DNA from: Actinomadura sp. DC4
GTDB lineage: Bacteria; Actinomycetota; Actinomycetes; Streptosporangiales; Streptosporangiaceae
DNA: 64,000 bases
NCBI RefSeq assembly: GCF_030406325.1
Contig: NZ_JAUEQY010000004.1
Span: 62,001 to 126,000 of the forward strand
Reading direction: 5' to 3'
Shown piece after piece: positions 43,033 to 51,244 of the stretch; the first letter of the stretch is position 1, and each line of letters begins with the position of its first letter. A program made the position numbers and the translations under genes. Under the pieces are notes generated by a model. It was not told where the DNA came from and made no database searches. It worked only from the letters and a program-made list of their open reading frames with translations.

Positions 43033-44013
43033 GTGACCGGGATGAAAACGACGGGCGAGAAGAAACTCATGCTCTTCTCCGGCCGGGCCTACCCAGGGCT
43101 GGCCGAAGAGGTGGCCGAGGCGCTCGGCGTGGAGCCCACGCCGACCTCGGCGTACGACTTCGCCAACGGCGAGACCTTCGTACGGTTCAACGAGTCGGTC
43201 CGCGGGTCCGACGCGTTCGTGCTGCAGAGCCACACCGCTCCGATAAACCAATGGATCATGGAGCAGCTGATCATGGTCGACGCGCTCAAGCGGGCGTCGG
43301 CCAAGCGGATCACGGTGGTCGCGCCGTTCTTCGGCTACGCGCGGCAGGACAAGAAGCACCGTGGCCGCGAGCCGATCTCGGCCCGGCTGATGGCCGACCT
43401 GTTCAAGACCGCGGGCGCCGACCGGCTGATGGTCGTCGACCTGCACACCGCGCAGATCCAGGGCTTCTTCAACGGGCCGGTGGACCACCTGTTCGCGCTG
43501 CCGCTTCTCACGGACTACATCAAGGAGAAGCTCGACACCGGCAACGTCTCCGTGGTCGCGCCCGACGCGGGCCGGGTACGCGTGGCCGAGCGCTGGAGCG
43601 ACGAGCTCGGCGGCTGCCCGATGGCGATCATTCACAAGCGGCGCAATCCCGACGTCGCCAACGAGGTCAAGGTCTTCGACGTCGTCGGTGAGGTCGAGGG
43701 CCGTACGTGCGTCGTGGTGGACGACATGATCGACACCGGCGGCACGATCGTGAAGGCGGCCGAGGCGCTGTTCGAGGAGGGCGCGGCCAAGGTGGTCGTC
43801 GCGGCCACCCACGGCGTGCTGTCCGGCCCGGCGGTGGACAGGCTGAAGAACTCCAGGATCTCCGAGGTCGTCCTCACCAACACCCTGCCGATCCCGGACA
43901 ACAAGCGGTTCGACAAACTCACCGTGCTGTCCATCGCCCCGCTGCTCGCGCGGGCGATCAGCGAGGTGTTCAGCGACGGCTCCGTCACCAGCCTGTTCGG
44001 CGGTCACAGCTGA
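43033..44013 (+). CDS. prs: Ribose-phosphate pyrophosphokinase
   Basis: 326 residues from GTG; GGAG lies 8-9 nt upstream. An ATG three codons later is possible. Motifs: ANGETFVRF, PFFGYARQDKKHRGREPISA, the metal-binding DLHTAQIQGFF and the PRPP-binding VVVDDMIDTGGTI. It makes PRPP from ribose-5-phosphate and ATP. The 3-nt gap to glmU indicates co-transcription. Confidence 0.96.
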   Translation: MTGMKTTGEKKLMLFSGRAYPGLAEEVAEALGVEPTPTSAYDFANGETFVRFNESVRGSDAFVLQSHTAPINQWIMEQLIMVDALKRASAKRITVVAPFFGYARQDKKHRGREPISARLMADLFKTAGADRLMVVDLHTAQIQGFFNGPVDHLFALPLLTDYIKEKLDTGNVSVVAPDAGRVRVAERWSDELGGCPMAIIHKRRNPDVANEVKVFDVVGEVEGRTCVVVDDMIDTGGTIVKAAEALFEEGAAKVVVAATHGVLSGPAVDRLKNSRISEVVLTNTLPIPDNKRFDKLTVLSIAPLLARAISEVFSDGSVTSLFGGHS

Positions 44014-44195
44014 GATCGGCCGCCTCACGGCACGAAAGGGAACGGCGATCGGCTAGACTTGGTTGACCGTGTGCGTCCGACGCTGTGCTGTACGACCCAG
44101 GTAACCCGGGTCTGTGCGCCGCGGGGAGCACCGGATATTTCGACTGATCCCGTCGACGTAGTACTGACAAGCTTTATCCAGCGAGGAGTTTTGCC

Positions 44196-44846
44196 GTGTC
44201 CGAGGTAAGCATCGCCGCCGAGCCCCGCACCGAGTTCGGCAAGGGCCCAGCGCGGCGCACTCGCAGGGCCGGCAGGGTGCCCGCCGTTCTTTACGGCCAC
44301 GGCACCGACCCCCGTCACATCTCGCTGCCGGGCCACGAGCTGATGCTGGCTCTCAAGTCCGCCAACGTGCTGCTGCGCCTGCAGGGGCTCGACGGCGGCG
44401 AGGAGCTGGCCCTGCCCAAGGACGTCCAGCGCGACCCGCTCAAGGGTTTCCTCGAGCACGTCGACCTGCTGGTCGTGACCCGCGGTGAGAAGGTCACCGT
44501 CGAGGTTCCGATCCAGCTGACCGGCGACATCGCGCCGGACGGCATGCTCGACCAGCAGATGATCCAGGTCTCCCTCGAGGTCGAGGCGACCCACATCCCG
44601 CAGTCCGTCGAGGTCGACGTCGAGGGCATGGTCGTCGGCGACGCCGTACACGCCAAGGACATCAAGCTCCCCACCGGTGCGACGCTCGACGCGGAGGACG
44701 ACGCCCTCGTCCTGCACGTCATCGCGGCGCCGACGGCCGAGCAGATGGAGGCCGACCTCGGTGAGGGTGGCGAGGCCGCCGAAGGCGAGACCGCCGAGGG
44801 TGAGGCCGCCGAGGGCGAGGCCAAGTCCGAGGGTGACGAGGAGTAA
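44196..44846 (+). CDS. rplY: 50S ribosomal protein L25 / general stress protein Ctc
   Basis: 216 residues from GTG with GAGGAG upstream. The 5S rRNA-binding N-terminal domain ([25 protein letters not shown]) and the longer Ctc C-terminal domain are present, then an acidic tail of AEGE-type repeats. It has its own promoter: a TAGACT -10-like box at 44054-44059. A terminator and a tandem repeat separate it from pth. Confidence 0.95.
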   Translation: MSEVSIAAEPRTEFGKGPARRTRRAGRVPAVLYGHGTDPRHISLPGHELMLALKSANVLLRLQGLDGGEELALPKDVQRDPLKGFLEHVDLLVVTRGEKVTVEVPIQLTGDIAPDGMLDQQMIQVSLEVEATHIPQSVEVDVEGMVVGDAVHAKDIKLPTGATLDAEDDALVLHVIAAPTAEQMEADLGEGGEAAEGETAEGEAAEGEAKSEGDEE

Positions 44847-44863
44847 GGCTCACGAGTGCGTCG

Positions 44864-44886
44864 GGCGCCCCCTCGGGGGCGCCTTT
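44864..44886 (+). terminator. Terminator after rplY
   Basis: A GGCGCCCCC / GGGGGCGCC stem of 8-9 bp followed by TTT begins 17 bp after the rplY stop: a normal actinobacterial intrinsic terminator. Confidence 0.75.
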
Positions 44887-44887
44887 C

Positions 44888-44949
44888 GCGTTGAAGGCCC
44901 GAGCGTTGAAGGCCCGCGCGTTGAAAGGCCCGCGCGTTGAAAGGACCCG
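44888..44949. repeat. Four-unit tandem repeat between rplY and pth
   Basis: Units GCGTTGAAGGCCCGA, GCGTTGAAGGCCCGC, GCGTTGAAAGGCCCGC and GCGTTGAAAGGACCCG (15, 15, 16, 16 bp) follow each other directly, starting 2 bp after the rplY terminator. The change from 15 to 16 bp means it is not selected as protein. It fills most of the pth leader. Confidence 0.8.
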
Positions 44950-44980
44950 TGTATCGACAGGCCCGCGTTTTGGAAGATCG

Positions 44981-45562
44981 ATGGCCCCGGATGACCCGTG
45001 GCTCGTGGTCGGCCTGGGCAACCCCGGCCCGGACTACGCCGGAAACCGGCACAACGCCGGCTTCATGGTGCTCGAGGTTCTGGCCGGTACGGTCGGCGTT
45101 CGCTTCAAGTCCCACCGCGCCCGCGCCGACGTCCTCGAAGGACGACTGGCCGGGCAGCGGGTCGTGCTGGCCAAGCCGAAGTCGTACATGAACGAGTCCG
45201 GCGGGCCGGTCAAGGCCCTCTGCGACTTCTACAAGATCCCGGTCGAGCGCCTCATCGTCGTCCACGACGAGCTCGACATCCCGTACGGCACGCTGCGGCT
45301 GAAGCGCGGCGGCGGTGACAACGGGCACAACGGCCTGCGCTCGATCACCAAGTCCCTGGGCGGGCGTGACTACCTCCGCGTACGGTTCGGCATCGGGCGC
45401 CCGCCGGGCCGGATGGACGCCGCGGCGTTCGTCCTGCGTGACTTCTCGGCGACCGAGCGCAAGGAGCTCGAGCTGGGCGTCGACCGCGCCGCCGACGCCG
45501 TCGAGGCACTGATCACGCAGGGGCTCGACCGCGCCCAGAACACCTTCCACGCGGAGCTCTGA
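44981..45562 (+). CDS. pth: Peptidyl-tRNA hydrolase
   Basis: 193 residues. [21 protein letters not shown] carries the catalytic His (about 22), with [22 protein letters not shown] and [13 protein letters not shown] completing the active site. It releases peptides from stalled peptidyl-tRNA. The ATG at 44981 follows GGAAG; upstream in-frame codons are the tandem repeat and not homologous sequence. Confidence 0.95.
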   Translation: MAPDDPWLVVGLGNPGPDYAGNRHNAGFMVLEVLAGTVGVRFKSHRARADVLEGRLAGQRVVLAKPKSYMNESGGPVKALCDFYKIPVERLIVVHDELDIPYGTLRLKRGGGDNGHNGLRSITKSLGGRDYLRVRFGIGRPPGRMDAAAFVLRDFSATERKELELGVDRAADAVEALITQGLDRAQNTFHAEL

Positions 45563-45718
45563 AGCGCCCGCAGGGGCCCGCCCGCTGTCGTATGGTGTAC
45601 GGCGGACCGAGGCCGGACGTCGTGATACAAGTGACGAATGGTGACTTACGGGGCGAAGTCCTATCAACGGGACTGATGATGCCGATGCGCCCCTCTTCGT
45701 GTGAAGTGAAGCCTAAGA

Positions 45719-45731
45719 TGTGTGTCACACA
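45719..45731. promoter_or_regulatory. Palindrome upstream of the exopolysaccharide operon
   Basis: TGTGTG, one base, CACACA lies 83 bp before the sugar transferase start, within the only 250-bp gap before this operon. A regulator site is possible but unproven. Confidence 0.3.
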
Positions 45732-45813
45732 CAGAACAGACATGTGAACCTCAGGTGGCTAACGGACGTCCTGCACTTGGATGCGAAACCCGTGACGTTC
45801 GGCAAGGGGTGAG

Positions 45814-47292
45814 ATGGCGGTCGTCGAAGAGGCGCGGCCGAGAGCTCGGACCGTCGGAGGAAGCAGGGAGCAGGTCGCGGCCTGGACGTCCCGGTATGCG
45901 CGGCACGCTTTTTGTGTCGACTTCGTCGCCGCTCTGCTCGGTGGTCTGATCGCGTTCGGAATCCGCTTTCGATACCCCTCCATCGGCAGCCCGTGGAGCA
46001 CCCCGTACATCGGGGGCAGCCTCGTCCTCCCCTTCCTCTGGACCGGGACTCTCGGTGTGGCCCGCGGGTACGAACAGCGGCTCTTCGGCGTCGGCCCGGA
46101 GGAGTTCCGCCGTATCCTGCAGGCCGGTTTCGCCGTGACCGCCACCGTCGCGATCCTCGCGTACGCCACGAAGGTCGAGGTGGCGCGCGGCTACGTCATC
46201 GCCGCTCTGCCCCTGACCACGGGCTTTGACCTGTGGGGCCGTTACCAGCTGCGCAAGCGCCTGCACCGGCGCCGCAAGGACGGCGAGTACATGCGGCGGG
46301 TCGTCGTGGTGGGCCACCGCGCCGCCGTGGGCGACCTGATCCGCCAGCTCCGCCGGGAGCGCTTCCACGGCATGGAGATCATCGCCGCCTGCCTGCCGAC
46401 GATGCTCACCAGCGGCGAGGACGCGGTGGCCGAGGTCGAGGGAGTGCCGGTCGCGGGCGACTTCACCGGGGTCGGCGGCGTCGTGGAGGGCACCCGCGCC
46501 TGTACGGTCGCGGTGCTGGCCTGCCCGGAGCTGGACGGCATCGCGCTGCGCCGGCTGGCCTGGCAGCTGGAGAAGGACGCCGTCGATCTCGTCGTGGCCC
46601 CCGCGCTCATGGAGGTGGCGGGGCCCCGCACCTCGATCCGCCCGGTGGCGGGCCTGCCGCTGCTGCACGTCGAGCACCCCGAACTGTCCGGCGGCCGGCG
46701 CCTGGCCAAGACCATCTTCGACCGCGCGGGCGCGAGCCTGGCGCTGATCTTCCTCTCGCCCCTGCTGGCGTCGATCGCGATCGCGATCCGCCTGGGGAGC
46801 AGTGGACCGGCGCTGTTCCGCCAGGTGCGCGTGGGACGCGACGGCCGCGAGTTCACCGTGCTGAAGTTCCGTACGATGGTGGTCGACGCCGAGCGCCGCA
46901 AGGCCTCGCTGGTCCAGTACAACGACCACGACGGCGTCCTCTTCAAGATCAGGAACGACCCCCGGGTCACCCGCACCGGTGCCTGGCTGCGCCGCTACTC
47001 TCTGGATGAGCTGCCACAGCTGATCAACGTCCTGCGGGGTGACATGTCTCTCGTCGGGCCGCGCCCGCCGCTGCCGGACGAGGTCGCCCAGTACGGTGAC
47101 GACGTACGGCGACGCCTCGTCGTACGTCCCGGTATGACCGGTCTGTGGCAGGTGAGCGGTCGCGCCGATCTTTCCTGGGAGGAATCCGTCCGGCTCGACC
47201 TGCGTTATGTCGAGAACTGGTCCCTCACCCTCGATCTGCAGATTCTGTGGAAGACCTGGTCCGCGGTGGCCCACGGTTCCGGCGCCTACTGA
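45814..47292 (+). CDS. Polyprenyl-phosphate sugar phosphotransferase (exopolysaccharide initiation)
   Basis: 492 residues. Four N-terminal membrane helices (about 28-135), a CoA-binding-like central domain (VVVVGHRAAVGDLIRQLRRE, about 165-260) and the C-terminal bacterial sugar transferase domain with KRLAKTIFDRAG-type entry helix, FRQVRVGRDGREFTVLKFRTM, SLDELPQLINVLRGDMSLVGPRP and PGMTGLWQVSGR. It moves a sugar-1-phosphate to undecaprenyl phosphate, the first step of a repeat unit. First gene of an operon with cysQ, cysD and cysN. Confidence 0.93.
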   Translation: MAVVEEARPRARTVGGSREQVAAWTSRYARHAFCVDFVAALLGGLIAFGIRFRYPSIGSPWSTPYIGGSLVLPFLWTGTLGVARGYEQRLFGVGPEEFRRILQAGFAVTATVAILAYATKVEVARGYVIAALPLTTGFDLWGRYQLRKRLHRRRKDGEYMRRVVVVGHRAAVGDLIRQLRRERFHGMEIIAACLPTMLTSGEDAVAEVEGVPVAGDFTGVGGVVEGTRACTVAVLACPELDGIALRRLAWQLEKDAVDLVVAPALMEVAGPRTSIRPVAGLPLLHVEHPELSGGRRLAKTIFDRAGASLALIFLSPLLASIAIAIRLGSSGPALFRQVRVGRDGREFTVLKFRTMVVDAERRKASLVQYNDHDGVLFKIRNDPRVTRTGAWLRRYSLDELPQLINVLRGDMSLVGPRPPLPDEVAQYGDDVRRRLVVRPGMTGLWQVSGRADLSWEESVRLDLRYVENWSLTLDLQILWKTWSAVAHGSGAY

Positions 47293-47307
47293 CGTAGAGA
47301 GAAATAC

Positions 47308-48060
47308 GTGACGCACGACGACCACGCCCTCGCCCGTGATCTCGCGACCGAGGCGGGCGCGCTCCTGCTCAGGCTGCGCTCCGACCGGGGCTTCGGTGAC
47401 CTCCGCGCCCTGCGCGAGGCCGGTGACCGCGAGTCCCACGTCTACCTGACCGAGGCGCTCGCGCGGCAGCGGCCCGGCGACTCCGTCCTCAGCGAAGAGG
47501 GCAAGGACGAGCTCTCCCGGCTCGACGCCGAGCGGGTGTGGATCGTCGACCCGCTCGACGGCACCCGGGAGTACGCCGAAGAAGGCCGCGGCGACTGGGC
47601 CGTGCACGTGGCGCTCTGGGAGCGCGGCGGGCTGACGGCGGGCGCCGTCGCCCTGCCGTCCCAGGGAAAGACGCTCTCGACCGCGGAGCCCATGGCGATG
47701 CACGGCCCACCGGCCGGCCGCATCCGCGTCGCGGTCAGCCGTACCCGGCCACCGGAGTTCACCCGCCGGCTCGCTGATCACTTGGACATCGACGTGGACC
47801 TGGTGCCGATCGGCTCGGCCGGCGCGAAGGTCGCCGCCGTGCTCCTCGGCGACGTCGACGCGTACGTCCACGCAGGTGGCCAGTACGAATGGGACTCAGC
47901 CGCCCCGGTCGCCGTCGCCCACGCGTTCGGCGCTCACGCCTCGCGGATCGACGGGTCATCCCTGACCTATAACCAAGAGGACACCAACCTGCCGGATATC
48001 CTGGTCTGCCACCCGGAAATGGCGCCAACGCTGCTCGCCGGAATCCGGGCGGTCCTGTAA
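47308..48060 (+). CDS. cysQ: 3'(2'),5'-bisphosphate nucleotidase CysQ
   Basis: 250 residues from GTG, inositol-phosphatase fold. Metal and phosphate motifs: SEEGKDE, WIVDPLDGTREYAEEGRGDWAVH and QYEWDSAAPVAVA. It converts PAP, left over after sulfation, to AMP. 15 bp after the sugar transferase and 26 bp before cysD, so it belongs to the same operon. This pairing supports sulfate-donor turnover rather than inositol metabolism. Confidence 0.85.
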   Translation: MTHDDHALARDLATEAGALLLRLRSDRGFGDLRALREAGDRESHVYLTEALARQRPGDSVLSEEGKDELSRLDAERVWIVDPLDGTREYAEEGRGDWAVHVALWERGGLTAGAVALPSQGKTLSTAEPMAMHGPPAGRIRVAVSRTRPPEFTRRLADHLDIDVDLVPIGSAGAKVAAVLLGDVDAYVHAGGQYEWDSAAPVAVAHAFGAHASRIDGSSLTYNQEDTNLPDILVCHPEMAPTLLAGIRAVL

Positions 48061-48086
48061 GAGCCGACCCGGGGAGCGTTTTCTCG

Positions 48087-49016
48087 ATGCAGCGCAGCAC
48101 AGCTGACGCCCGTGACTACAGGACGTCCCAGCTCGACGTCCTCGAAGCAGAGTCGATCCACGTCGTCAGGGAGGTCGCGGCCGAGTTCGAGCGGCCCGTC
48201 CTGCTCTTCTCCGGCGGCAAGGACAGCATTGTCATGCTGCGCCTGGCCGAAAAGGCCTTCTGGCCCGCGCGGATCCCCTTCCCGGTGATGCACGTGGACA
48301 CCGGCCACAACTTCCCCGAGGTCCTGGAGTACCGCGACCGGAGAGTGGCCGAGCTCGGCGTACGGCTGGTCGTCGCCTCCGTACAGGAGTCGATCGACAA
48401 GGGCCGGGTCGTCGAGGAGACCGGGCGCCGGGCCAGCCGCAACCGGCTGCAGACCACGACGCTGCTGGACGCCATCGAGGAGCACCGCTACGACGCCGCG
48501 TTCGGCGGTGCGCGCCGGGACGAGGAGAAGGCGCGGGCCAAGGAGCGGGTCTTCTCCTTCCGCGATGACTTCGGCCAGTGGGACCCCAAGAACCAGCGAC
48601 CCGAGCTGTGGAACCTCTACAACACGCGGACCCGCCAGGGCGAGCACATCCGGGTCTTCCCACTGTCCAACTGGACAGAGCTCGACATCTGGGACTACCT
48701 CAAGCGCGAGGAGCTGGAGATCCCCTCCATCTACTTCGCCCACCCCCGTACGGTCTTCGAACGCGACGGCATGCTGCTCGCGGACAGCCCGTACTCCAAC
48801 CGGGGCGACGACGAGCCCGCCTTCGAGACGACGGTCCGCTACCGCACCGTCGGCGACATGAGCTGCACCGGAGCGGTCGAGTCGACCGCGGCCACCCTGG
48901 ACGAGGTGATCGGCGAGATCGCCGCGACGCGGATCACCGAGCGCGGCCAGACCCGCGCCGACGACCGGACCAGCGAGGCCGCGATGGAAGATCGTAAGCG
49001 CGAGGGGTACTTCTAG
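48087..49016 (+). CDS. cysD: Sulfate adenylyltransferase subunit 2
   Basis: 309 residues, ATP-pyrophosphatase fold with LLFSGGKDSIVML (about 40-52), HVDTGHNFPEVLEYRD, FGGARRDEEKARAKERVFSFRD and the C-terminal DDRTSEAAMEDRKREGYF. With CysN it makes APS from sulfate and ATP. 2 bp before cysN. ATG preceded by GGGGAG. Confidence 0.95.
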   Translation: MQRSTADARDYRTSQLDVLEAESIHVVREVAAEFERPVLLFSGGKDSIVMLRLAEKAFWPARIPFPVMHVDTGHNFPEVLEYRDRRVAELGVRLVVASVQESIDKGRVVEETGRRASRNRLQTTTLLDAIEEHRYDAAFGGARRDEEKARAKERVFSFRDDFGQWDPKNQRPELWNLYNTRTRQGEHIRVFPLSNWTELDIWDYLKREELEIPSIYFAHPRTVFERDGMLLADSPYSNRGDDEPAFETTVRYRTVGDMSCTGAVESTAATLDEVIGEIAATRITERGQTRADDRTSEAAMEDRKREGYF

Positions 49017-49018
49017 AG

Positions 49019-50281
49019 ATGGACATCCTGAGGCTCGCCACCGCGGGTTCGGTGGACGATGGTAAGTCGACGCTCATCGGGCGGCTGCTGTACGACTCCA
49101 AGTCGATCTTCGAGGACCAGATCGAGGCGGTCGAGCGTACGAGCCGTGACCGGGGCGAGGAGTACACCAACCTGGCCCTGCTCACCGACGGCCTGCGCGC
49201 CGAGCGCGAGCAGGGCATCACGATCGACGTCGCGTACCGCTACTTCGCCACGCCCAAGCGGAAGTTCATCATCGCCGACACGCCGGGGCACATCCAGTAC
49301 ACCCGGAACATGGTGACCGGCGCGTCAACGGCGGATCTGGCGATCATCTTGATCGACGCGCGCAAGGGCCTGCTGGAGCAGTCGCGGCGGCACGCGTTCC
49401 TCACCACGCTGCTGCGGGTGCCGCACCTCGTGCTCGCGGTCAACAAGATGGACCTGATCGACTACGACCAGGAGACGTTCGAGCGGATCAAGGACGAGTT
49501 CACGTCGTTCGCCGCGAAGCTGTCCGTCGGCGACCTGACCTTCATCCCGATCTCCGCGCTGCACGGCGACAACGTGGTGGACCGCTCGGCGAACATGTCC
49601 TGGTACGACGGGCCGTCGCTGCTCCACCACCTGGAGAACCTCCACATCGCCTCCGACCGCAACCTCATCGACGTGCGGTTCCCGGTGCAGTACGTCATCC
49701 GGCCGCAGGCCTCGACCGACCCGGAGCTGCACGACTACCGCGGCTACGCGGGACAGGTCGCGGGCGGCGTGCTCAAGCCGGGCGACGAGGTCATGCACCT
49801 GCCGTCGGGCCTGACGTCCCGGATCAAGCGGATCGACACGTTCGACGGCCCGGTCGACGAGGCCTACCCGCCGATGTCGGTGACCCTCCTGCTGGAGGAC
49901 GACATCGACATCTCCCGCGGCGACCTGATCTGCCGCCCGCACAACAAACCCCAGGTCACCCAGGACATCGACGCGATGATCTGCTGGATGTCCGACGAAC
50001 GCACCCTCACGCCGCGGACCAAGCTGGTGATCAAACACACCACCCGCACGGCCCGCGCGATGGTACGGGAGCTGAACTACCGGCTCGACGTGAACACGCT
50101 GCACCGCCACGAGGACGCCGACCGCCTGGAGCTCAACGAGATCGGCCGGGTGACCTTGCGCGTCACCCAGCCGCTCTTCGCCGACGCCTACGGCCGCAAC
50201 CGTACGACGGGCGGCTTCATCCTCATCGACGAGGCCACGAACGCCACCCTCGCCGCCGGCATGATCATGGACAGCCGCTGA
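49019..50281 (+). CDS. cysN: Sulfate adenylyltransferase subunit 1 (GTPase)
   Basis: 420 residues, EF-Tu-like GTPase: G1 GSVDDGKSTLIG, G2 REQGITIDVAYR, G3 DTPGH, G4 NKMD. Two C-terminal beta-barrel domains follow. It ends without the CysC APS-kinase domain seen in CysNC fusions, and no cysC is found in the window. Last gene of the operon; a hairpin follows. Confidence 0.95.
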   Translation: MDILRLATAGSVDDGKSTLIGRLLYDSKSIFEDQIEAVERTSRDRGEEYTNLALLTDGLRAEREQGITIDVAYRYFATPKRKFIIADTPGHIQYTRNMVTGASTADLAIILIDARKGLLEQSRRHAFLTTLLRVPHLVLAVNKMDLIDYDQETFERIKDEFTSFAAKLSVGDLTFIPISALHGDNVVDRSANMSWYDGPSLLHHLENLHIASDRNLIDVRFPVQYVIRPQASTDPELHDYRGYAGQVAGGVLKPGDEVMHLPSGLTSRIKRIDTFDGPVDEAYPPMSVTLLLEDDIDISRGDLICRPHNKPQVTQDIDAMICWMSDERTLTPRTKLVIKHTTRTARAMVRELNYRLDVNTLHRHEDADRLELNEIGRVTLRVTQPLFADAYGRNRTTGGFILIDEATNATLAAGMIMDSR

Positions 50282-50294
50282 CCATCATTTCGAC

Positions 50295-50334
50295 CTCGTC
50301 CGCTCCAGGCACTCGTCGTACGGGAGCGGGCGAG
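50295..50334 (+). terminator. Probable terminator of the EPS/cys operon
   Basis: CTCGTCCGCTCC pairs with GGAGCGGGCGAG (one G-U pair) around a 16-nt loop, 14 bp after the cysN stop. Confidence 0.55.
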
Positions 50335-50414
50335 TTCGGTGTGCCTCCAGAGGATGCCGGCTCTGCGACTCGTGTAATCCATCCGAGTAATCGGTCTTGT
50401 GGCTATCTCCTTAA

Positions 50415-50429
50415 GCTTGAATTTCAAGC
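50415..50429. repeat. 15-bp palindrome in an AT-richer patch
   Basis: GCTTGAA, T, TTCAAGC is perfectly symmetric and lies in one of the few AT-rich patches (about 50380-50460). It overlaps the end of a possible 49-codon gene. Confidence 0.35.
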
Positions 50430-50573
50430 CGGTAGATTCTGTCGGATTAAATCCCTCGCGACGAACAGTCCTACCTGGGTGATCGCGGTCAGCACGTGTG
50501 CTACCTGGGCGGCGGCCCACAGCCATTTGCGCAGTTCACGCTGCGGTGGCTGAGGCGCGATCAAGGTGTTCAC
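50424..50573 (-). CDS. Possible small protein (49 residues)
   Basis: From GTG: MNTLIAPQPPQRELRKWLWA followed by a hydrophobic amphipathic stretch (AAQVAHVLTAITQVGLFVARDLI). The composition reads like protein rather than shadow: Trp-rich, Gln-rich, and without Arg/Pro runs. No Shine-Dalgarno is clear and the frame stays open upstream. It may be a remnant of a larger gene. Confidence 0.3.
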   Translation of the reverse strand: MNTLIAPQPPQRELRKWLWAAAQVAHVLTAITQVGLFVARDLIRQNLPA

Positions 50574-50630
50574 AACAATGGCGGCACCGGCCCGGAATTG
50601 GGAAGCGGCGTTATTCGGTCCGCGACCAGT

Positions 50631-50661
50631 AAAAACGCGCGCCCCCGGTCCGGGGAGCGCG
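50631..50661 (-). terminator. Intrinsic terminator of the PPOX gene
   Basis: On the minus strand a GC-rich stem of 10 bp with one bulge is followed by TTTTT, 19 bp beyond the PPOX stop. It is the most canonical terminator in the window. Confidence 0.85.
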
Positions 50662-50680
50662 CGGTGTGGGCGGGTGGTGT

Positions 50681-51145
50681 CTAGGCGGTGTGGCCCGGAG
50701 GGAAGCCGCCGGTGGCGATCGGGCCCCACGAGTCGATGGTGATGCGGATCAGGGACTTGTTCTGGCGGTGCATGGCCTCGCGGTACTCCTCCCAGTCCGG
50801 GTGTTCGCCCGAGATGCTGCGGTAGTACTCCACGAAGTCGTCCTCGGCCTGCGGCATGTCCAGGATCTCGGCGCGGCCGTCCACCTGGACCCAGGCACCG
50901 TCCCAGTCGTCGGACAGGACGCAGAGCGAGACGCTCTCGTTGCGGCGGGCGTTGCGGGTCTTGGCGCGTTCCGGATAGGTGGCCACCAGGATCCGGCCCT
51001 CGGTGTCGACGCCGCAGGAGACCGGGGACAGCTGGGGCCGGCCGTCGCCGCGTGTGGTCGACAGTAGGCCGTGGTGGCGTGGGCGGAGGAAGTCGAGCAG
51101 CTCGGCGCGCTCGACGTGGTCGGCGGTTGCGATCTTCGGAGCCAT
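50681..51145 (-). CDS. PPOX-class F420/flavin-dependent oxidoreductase
   Basis: 154 residues, split-barrel flavin-binding fold: FLRPRHHGLLSTTRGDGRPQLSPV, RILVATYPERAKTRNARRNESVSLCVL and WVQVDGRAEI. Typical of the actinobacterial F420-dependent FDOR/PPOX group that reduces biliverdin-like or other small substrates. Strong TAGGAGGG Shine-Dalgarno. Monocistronic, with its own terminator; not obviously linked to polysaccharide. Confidence 0.88.
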   Translation of the reverse strand: MAPKIATADHVERAELLDFLRPRHHGLLSTTRGDGRPQLSPVSCGVDTEGRILVATYPERAKTRNARRNESVSLCVLSDDWDGAWVQVDGRAEILDMPQAEDDFVEYYRSISGEHPDWEEYREAMHRQNKSLIRITIDSWGPIATGGFPPGHTA

Positions 51146-51204
51146 CTCTGTCGCCCTCCTAAAAGGTCAAAAGTGACGTATGTCTCGATAGTGTCACGTC
51201 GGGA

Positions 51205-51237
51205 AGCCGCCCCGGTCCACCGGGGGCCGGGACGGCT
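51205..51237 (-). terminator. Probable terminator of the epoxide hydrolase gene
   Basis: AGCCGCCCCGG and CCGGGACGGCT pair with one mismatch over 11 positions around an 11-nt loop, 8 bp beyond the hydrolase stop. Confidence 0.5.
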
Positions 51238-51244
51238 CCACCCG

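Noticed and set aside
41590-44028. An 812-codon minus-strand frame over glmU and prs
   Set aside because: Both sense genes are certain; the antisense product has shadow composition.
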